NCBI GenBank assembly: GCA_001563325.1
Contig: LRSK01000013.1
Coordinates: 1-8,683 of the forward strand
Direction of reading: 5' to 3'
From: Candidatus Thorarchaeota archaeon SMTZ1-83
GTDB lineage: Archaea > Asgardarchaeota > Thorarchaeia > Thorarchaeales > Thorarchaeaceae
DNA length: 8,683 nucleotides
Part shown: piece after piece, positions 5,603 to 8,683 of the stretch
Layout: every line of letters starts with the position of its first letter
Position numbering within the stretch: the stretch's first letter is position 1
Notes under the pieces: generated by a model
Databases searched by the model: none
The model's input: the letters and a program-made list of their open reading frames with translations, nothing else
What the model was told of the DNA's origin: nothing
Position numbers and translations under genes: made by a program

Positions 5603-8177
5603 AGCTAGCACGTCCTAAGTCACGAAGCAGGCCTATGACTCTTGTCTTCGTTGTATTGCCAATAGCAAGATAGGAAGCCCCTATCGATGCCAAGAGGGAG
5701 AACAGAACAAGCATTACGATTCTTGCGTCAAAGAGTACGTAGGCTCCTCCAGTGAAGCGAACCACTATTTCAGAGAGAGCTATCTCAACAAGGATACCAC
5801 CAATCGTGCCCACAATGACTCCCAGAATCATGGCGTTCGCGCTCTCTGCGGTGAGAGTCCTTGCTATCTCTGTCTTCGTCATTCCGTGAGCCGAGAGCAT
5901 TCCTATTTCTCTTCGCCGAGTCGACGTAATCGACCAACTGCTAAGAAAGGCTGATGCCAGAGTAGCTACGAAGAGAGCCACAAGCGACGCGTCAACAATC
6001 AGCTGCACCGAGTTGAGAGCTGCCTGATAGTCAGCCTCCACAGCGGATACGAGAACGGGGTGAGCACCCGTGACCGTCTGCAAATCAAGAATGGTTGATT
6101 CAGGACTCGTCGACTCAATCAACATCCCGCCCACGACGAACGTTTCACCCCTGACATCCTCCCAGGTTTCGATTCCTACAATCGAGAAGATAGGATTCAC
6201 GAGAGTCACCACGAAGATTGGAACTGACGAACTGCAAATCCCTACAACCCTGACCTCCGCAGCGGCGCCGATACTGATATAGTCCCCAACATGGGCATTC
6301 AGCGTCCTTGCCGTGTGCTCAGATATCACACAGGTACCCGGGTCTTCTAGAGAGGAGAGACCGATAGTTCTATTCTCAATCTCAATCAGCCCCAAGGAAG
6401 CAAGACGTTCGAAGCCTTCGGGATCGACGCCCATGATAAGCCCGTATTCGGTATCCGAGGGGCTTCTCATATCGCCAAGGGCTTGATTCATGGGTACCAC
6501 CTTCGTCACATTGTCAATGCGCTCTATGTCCTGCACAACATCCAGAGATACAGGCGGGTCCATGTACACCACGATGTTTGCTGAGGTCGTCTGCCCTCCG
6601 ACATTGGCCTTCCAAGACTCCGTAATGGCCACACCTACATTCGTAGAAGCAAAGAACAATACTGTGACTGCCGTGAACAGGTTGAACACTACTAGACCGC
6701 TCAGGGTATTCCTTCGTATGTTCTTACTTGACAGAGACCGTACCACTGCCGCGGAACGAGAGAGCAATGGCCCCACGACTCGCGGAGTGTGGGCAACTTT
6801 GGGAGAGACGGCAATAGTGGCAAGGAGGAATGCAGGAATCGATGCAATCCTGAGGAAGTCTTCAGAGACTAGGTATAGGCCAAAGATGTCAGACACTACC
6901 TGGACTGCAACTAGCAGCGCTAAGCCTGACGCAACGATAACCAGAAGCAAATGAATCTGCCTTCGTGTCTTCTTTGATATAGCACCTCTTCGCCTGACAA
7001 CTGGGATAGGTCCAGACGCTAGGCTGGTCGCAACGGATTCGCGAACAGCTCTCCAAGCCGGAACATAGCCTGCAATCAGTGTGAGCCCCACGCCGAGCAT
7101 GCCAGCACCGAGTAGGCTCCAAAAATCCACGATGTAGACAGTACTCAGGAACCGAGTCGTTGGAGAGATAGCAGTGATGTTGAGCACCAGCAATATGAAG
7201 TCTAGAACAACAGCCCCCATACCAATCCCTATGATTCCTCCCATGATTGCGCCGACAGTCCCTATAGTTCCCACTTCTGCTAGGAGCAGGCCGATGACGG
7301 TTGCACGGGAAGCGCCGAAGGCCAAGACGACACCAGTTTCATACTTCCTCTCGCCAAAGACCATGGCAAATGCCGAGAAGACCCTGAATGTAGCGATGAA
7401 ACACGCAGCGAGAACCAATGATAGCAGGATCGTTCGCGCTTGCGTGAGAAAGAGATTGGCCAATTGCAGGGGATATATCTTGAGGTTAGTAAGCACATAG
7501 TCGTCTCCGAATATGAACTGGATTTGATTCAGAACATGAGGTGATGAGAAGACATCATCTACCTCTACGAGAAGCTTCCCCACTGAACCATCGGGATATC
7601 TGAGATGATAGATATCCATGGCCTTCTCAAGTGACACAAACACAACAGGACCTGCTATTCCCTTATCCACAGCCAGCCCAACGCCAGTCACATTCAGAAA
7701 CTGAAGACCTGCGGTGGTGTATAGCTCTAGTTCTTCTCCGACAGTGACGTTGAGAATAGCCATCGCTTCTCTAGTAATAAAACAGCCGCCCCCTGAGAAG
7801 TCCACAGTCCCTTCCGTGGCATCAAGAGCCCCGACATGGGTCTCCAGCGTCAGGTCAAGCCCCACTATGAATAGGTAGATTGACTCCGTCCCATTCTCTA
7901 CCCAGACGTACTCCTCGATACGAGGGATTGTATTTGACACAGATGGAATTGATTCCACTTGAGTACGCATTTCAGGAGTTATCCTTACCCCCCACCTCCC
8001 TCCATTCGACACAACCAAATCCACTGGAGAGAGCGTGTCCTGAAGGAATGCGTTCGCATTGTTCTGAAGACTTGCACTGGCAGACATAGCAGTGTAGAGA
8101 AGGCCGACAGAAATCGCGATTGAGAGTATGGTGAAGAGTGCCACTCTTTTTCTTCGGAAGGCATTCCTGAAACCCAT
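5601..8177 (-). CDS. Double-FtsX ABC transporter permease (MacB/LolC-like)
   Basis: With the ATG at 8177 this is an 858-residue inner-membrane protein built of two similar halves. Each half has an extracytoplasmic domain of MacB_PCD type and an FtsX permease domain. The first helix (about 12-34) follows the typical start GFRNAFRRKR. The first outer domain is about 35-247, then helices near 248-274, 299-332 and 352-374. A middle group lies near 408-457 and 492-512, the second outer domain is about 515-727, and the last helices are near 728-750, 780-802 and 818-840. The FtsX signature after the second helix appears twice, as YETGVVLAFGASR and REIGMLSAHGMTK. Such proteins work with a LolD/MacB-type ATPase to move lipids, lipoproteins or peptides or to signal across the membrane; no ATPase gene is in the window. 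The frame stays open to a TTG at 8264. A TTG at 8198 (865 residues) is a real alternative start, while 8264 would overlap the divergent gene and adds a Cys/Arg-rich stretch unlike the family. Confidence 0.88.
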   Translation of the reverse strand: MGFRNAFRRKRVALFTILSIAISVGLLYTAMSASASLQNNANAFLQDTLSPVDLVVSNGGRWGVRITPEMRTQVESIPSVSNTIPRIEEYVWVENGTESIYLFIVGLDLTLETHVGALDATEGTVDFSGGGCFITREAMAILNVTVGEELELYTTAGLQFLNVTGVGLAVDKGIAGPVVFVSLEKAMDIYHLRYPDGSVGKLLVEVDDVFSSPHVLNQIQFIFGDDYVLTNLKIYPLQLANLFLTQARTILLSLVLAACFIATFRVFSAFAMVFGERKYETGVVLAFGASRATVIGLLLAEVGTIGTVGAIMGGIIGIGMGAVVLDFILLVLNITAISPTTRFLSTVYIVDFWSLLGAGMLGVGLTLIAGYVPAWRAVRESVATSLASGPIPVVRRRGAISKKTRRQIHLLLVIVASGLALLVAVQVVSDIFGLYLVSEDFLRIASIPAFLLATIAVSPKVAHTPRVVGPLLSRSAAVVRSLSSKNIRRNTLSGLVVFNLFTAVTVLFFASTNVGVAITESWKANVGGQTTSANIVVYMDPPVSLDVVQDIERIDNVTKVVPMNQALGDMRSPSDTEYGLIMGVDPEGFERLASLGLIEIENRTIGLSSLEDPGTCVISEHTARTLNAHVGDYISIGAAAEVRVVGICSSSVPIFVVTLVNPIFSIVGIETWEDVRGETFVVGGMLIESTSPESTILDLQTVTGAHPVLVSAVEADYQAALNSVQLIVDASLVALFVATLASAFLSSWSITSTRRREIGMLSAHGMTKTEIARTLTAESANAMILGVIVGTIGGILVEIALSEIVVRFTGGAYVLFDARIVMLVLFSLLASIGASYLAIGNTTKTRVIGLLRDLGRAS

Positions 8178-8254
8178 GCCTGCAATCTCAATACTCAAAC
8201 AAATCTCGACTCCAATGCAAGCCCGACATTCGATTGGACGACGGTAGTGACTCA

Positions 8255-8683
8255 ATGCTCCCAAATGAGTCTAAAGCATTTTTCGGACAGAGCCCAGATA
8301 TCTCCATATACCAACTTTCGTCAGAATGGGGGAACTCTCACATCTTAGACGGTTGGAGGTGCATAGTACTGCAAAGCCGCGCGGGTCGCGCTATAAGACA
8401 GATTCTTTCAAGAGTGTATGAACTCCCGTTTCGATTGACTGAACCAGCACCGGAGGTGGAGTCAGGGGGCGCGACTCTGCGGGCAAGGTATCTATCGACG
8501 GCTTTGCTCGCCGCGTGCATTGTCTTCCCGTTTCTTCAGATGGCAAGTGAGTCCGTAGGGAACAGGCCTATCTACTCACTGATATCGTTCTTTGTCGCTG
8601 CGCTCTATCTCTTGAGCAGGACAAAGTATGTGAACTATGCGGCGAGCATCTCAGTCATGACTGCGGCACTCATTCCTTTCGTG
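8255..8683 (+). CDS. Membrane protein, N-terminal part (runs off right edge); possible sensor kinase
   Basis: An uninterrupted plus-strand frame runs from the ATG at 8255 to the window end (143 residues, incomplete). Residues 1-76 are soluble. From about 79 on there are three closely spaced hydrophobic segments: STALLAACIVFPFLQMA, YSLISFFVAALYLLS, and a third from about 125 that continues to the edge. A segment of the kind LYLLSRTKYVNYAA between helices is often seen in the N-terminal membrane domain of PAS/GAF histidine kinases, so a membrane sensor is possible, but no kinase domain is in view. The start is uncertain: 8255 has only a weak GGTAG upstream, and a GTG at 8414 (residue 54) would give a shorter N-terminus more typical of such proteins. 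The gene is divergent from the permease. The membrane-segment part is convincing; the first 53 residues are not. Confidence 0.5.
   Translation, partial: MLPNESKAFFGQSPDISIYQLSSEWGNSHILDGWRCIVLQSRAGRAIRQILSRVYELPFRLTEPAPEVESGGATLRARYLSTALLAACIVFPFLQMASESVGNRPIYSLISFFVAALYLLSRTKYVNYAASISVMTAALIPFV
8269..8276 (-). promoter_or_regulatory. Weak candidate box A for the permease gene
   Basis: Read on the minus strand, CTTTAGAC is preceded by the A-rich GAAAAATG, like a BRE plus TATA pair. It would start transcription near 8245-8250, downstream of the TTG at 8264 but upstream of the starts at 8198 and 8177. A second AT-rich element (GGTATATGG, around 8304-8312) is an alternative. Both lie within the open frame of the divergent gene if that gene begins at 8255. 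Confidence 0.25.

Noticed and set aside
6490..6954. Plus-strand 154-residue open frame inside the permease gene
   Set aside because: It is antisense to a clear permease, with a low-complexity Thr/Arg-rich translation and no recognisable domain.
7174..7500. Plus-strand 108-residue open frame inside the permease gene
   Set aside because: It is antisense to the first FtsX domain; its Ile/Pro/Met repeats mirror the Gly-rich helix on the coding strand.
8178..8264. TTG at 8264 as the permease start
   Set aside because: The added residues are Cys/Arg-rich and unlike the family, and the start would overlap the divergent frame; the TTG at 8198 remains possible.
1..8683. CRISPR array, insertion sequence, defence or biosynthetic cluster
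   Set aside because: No regularly spaced repeats, transposase, nuclease or cluster enzymes are visible on either strand.

Overview
The window looks like chromosomal DNA from an archaeon, most plausibly an Asgard archaeon of Thorarchaeota type. The reasons are a eukaryote-like small GTPase at the left edge, Shine-Dalgarno sites of GGAG/GAGG type before most starts, a TATA-like box before the rubredoxin, a standalone Lrp/AsnC ligand-binding protein, and a large exported protein with a signal peptide, many N-glycosylation sequons and a C-terminal membrane anchor ending in arginines. The phylum is an inference from gene content; no rRNA or marker gene is present to settle it.

Layout. At the left edge lies the N-terminal half of a Ras/Arf-like GTPase on the minus strand (1-223). 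A 144-bp divergent gap separates it from a thioredoxin-fold protein (368-841, +), followed 51 bp later by a polytopic membrane protein with a strongly acidic C-terminal tail (893-2188, +). A 219-bp spacer with a palindrome precedes an 818-residue surface-anchored secreted protein (2408-4864, +), which ends in a good hairpin plus T-rich terminator. Next come a 53-residue rubredoxin (5051-5212, +), a second hairpin, and a 76-residue Lrp/AsnC-type RAM-domain protein (5328-5558, +). A large double-FtsX ABC transporter permease is convergent to these (5601 to about 8177, minus). At the right edge, divergent from the permease, an open reading frame runs off the window (8255-8683, +) and encodes the membrane-spanning N-terminal part of an unrecognised protein, possibly a sensor kinase.

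The genes do not form one obvious pathway. Two are small redox proteins (thioredoxin-like and rubredoxin), two or three are membrane proteins, and one is a surface protein. I see no mobile element, CRISPR array, tRNA, rRNA or recognisable defence system. The least explained items are the 818-residue surface protein, the acidic-tailed membrane protein and the truncated right-edge gene. I did not find a convincing new multi-gene system.
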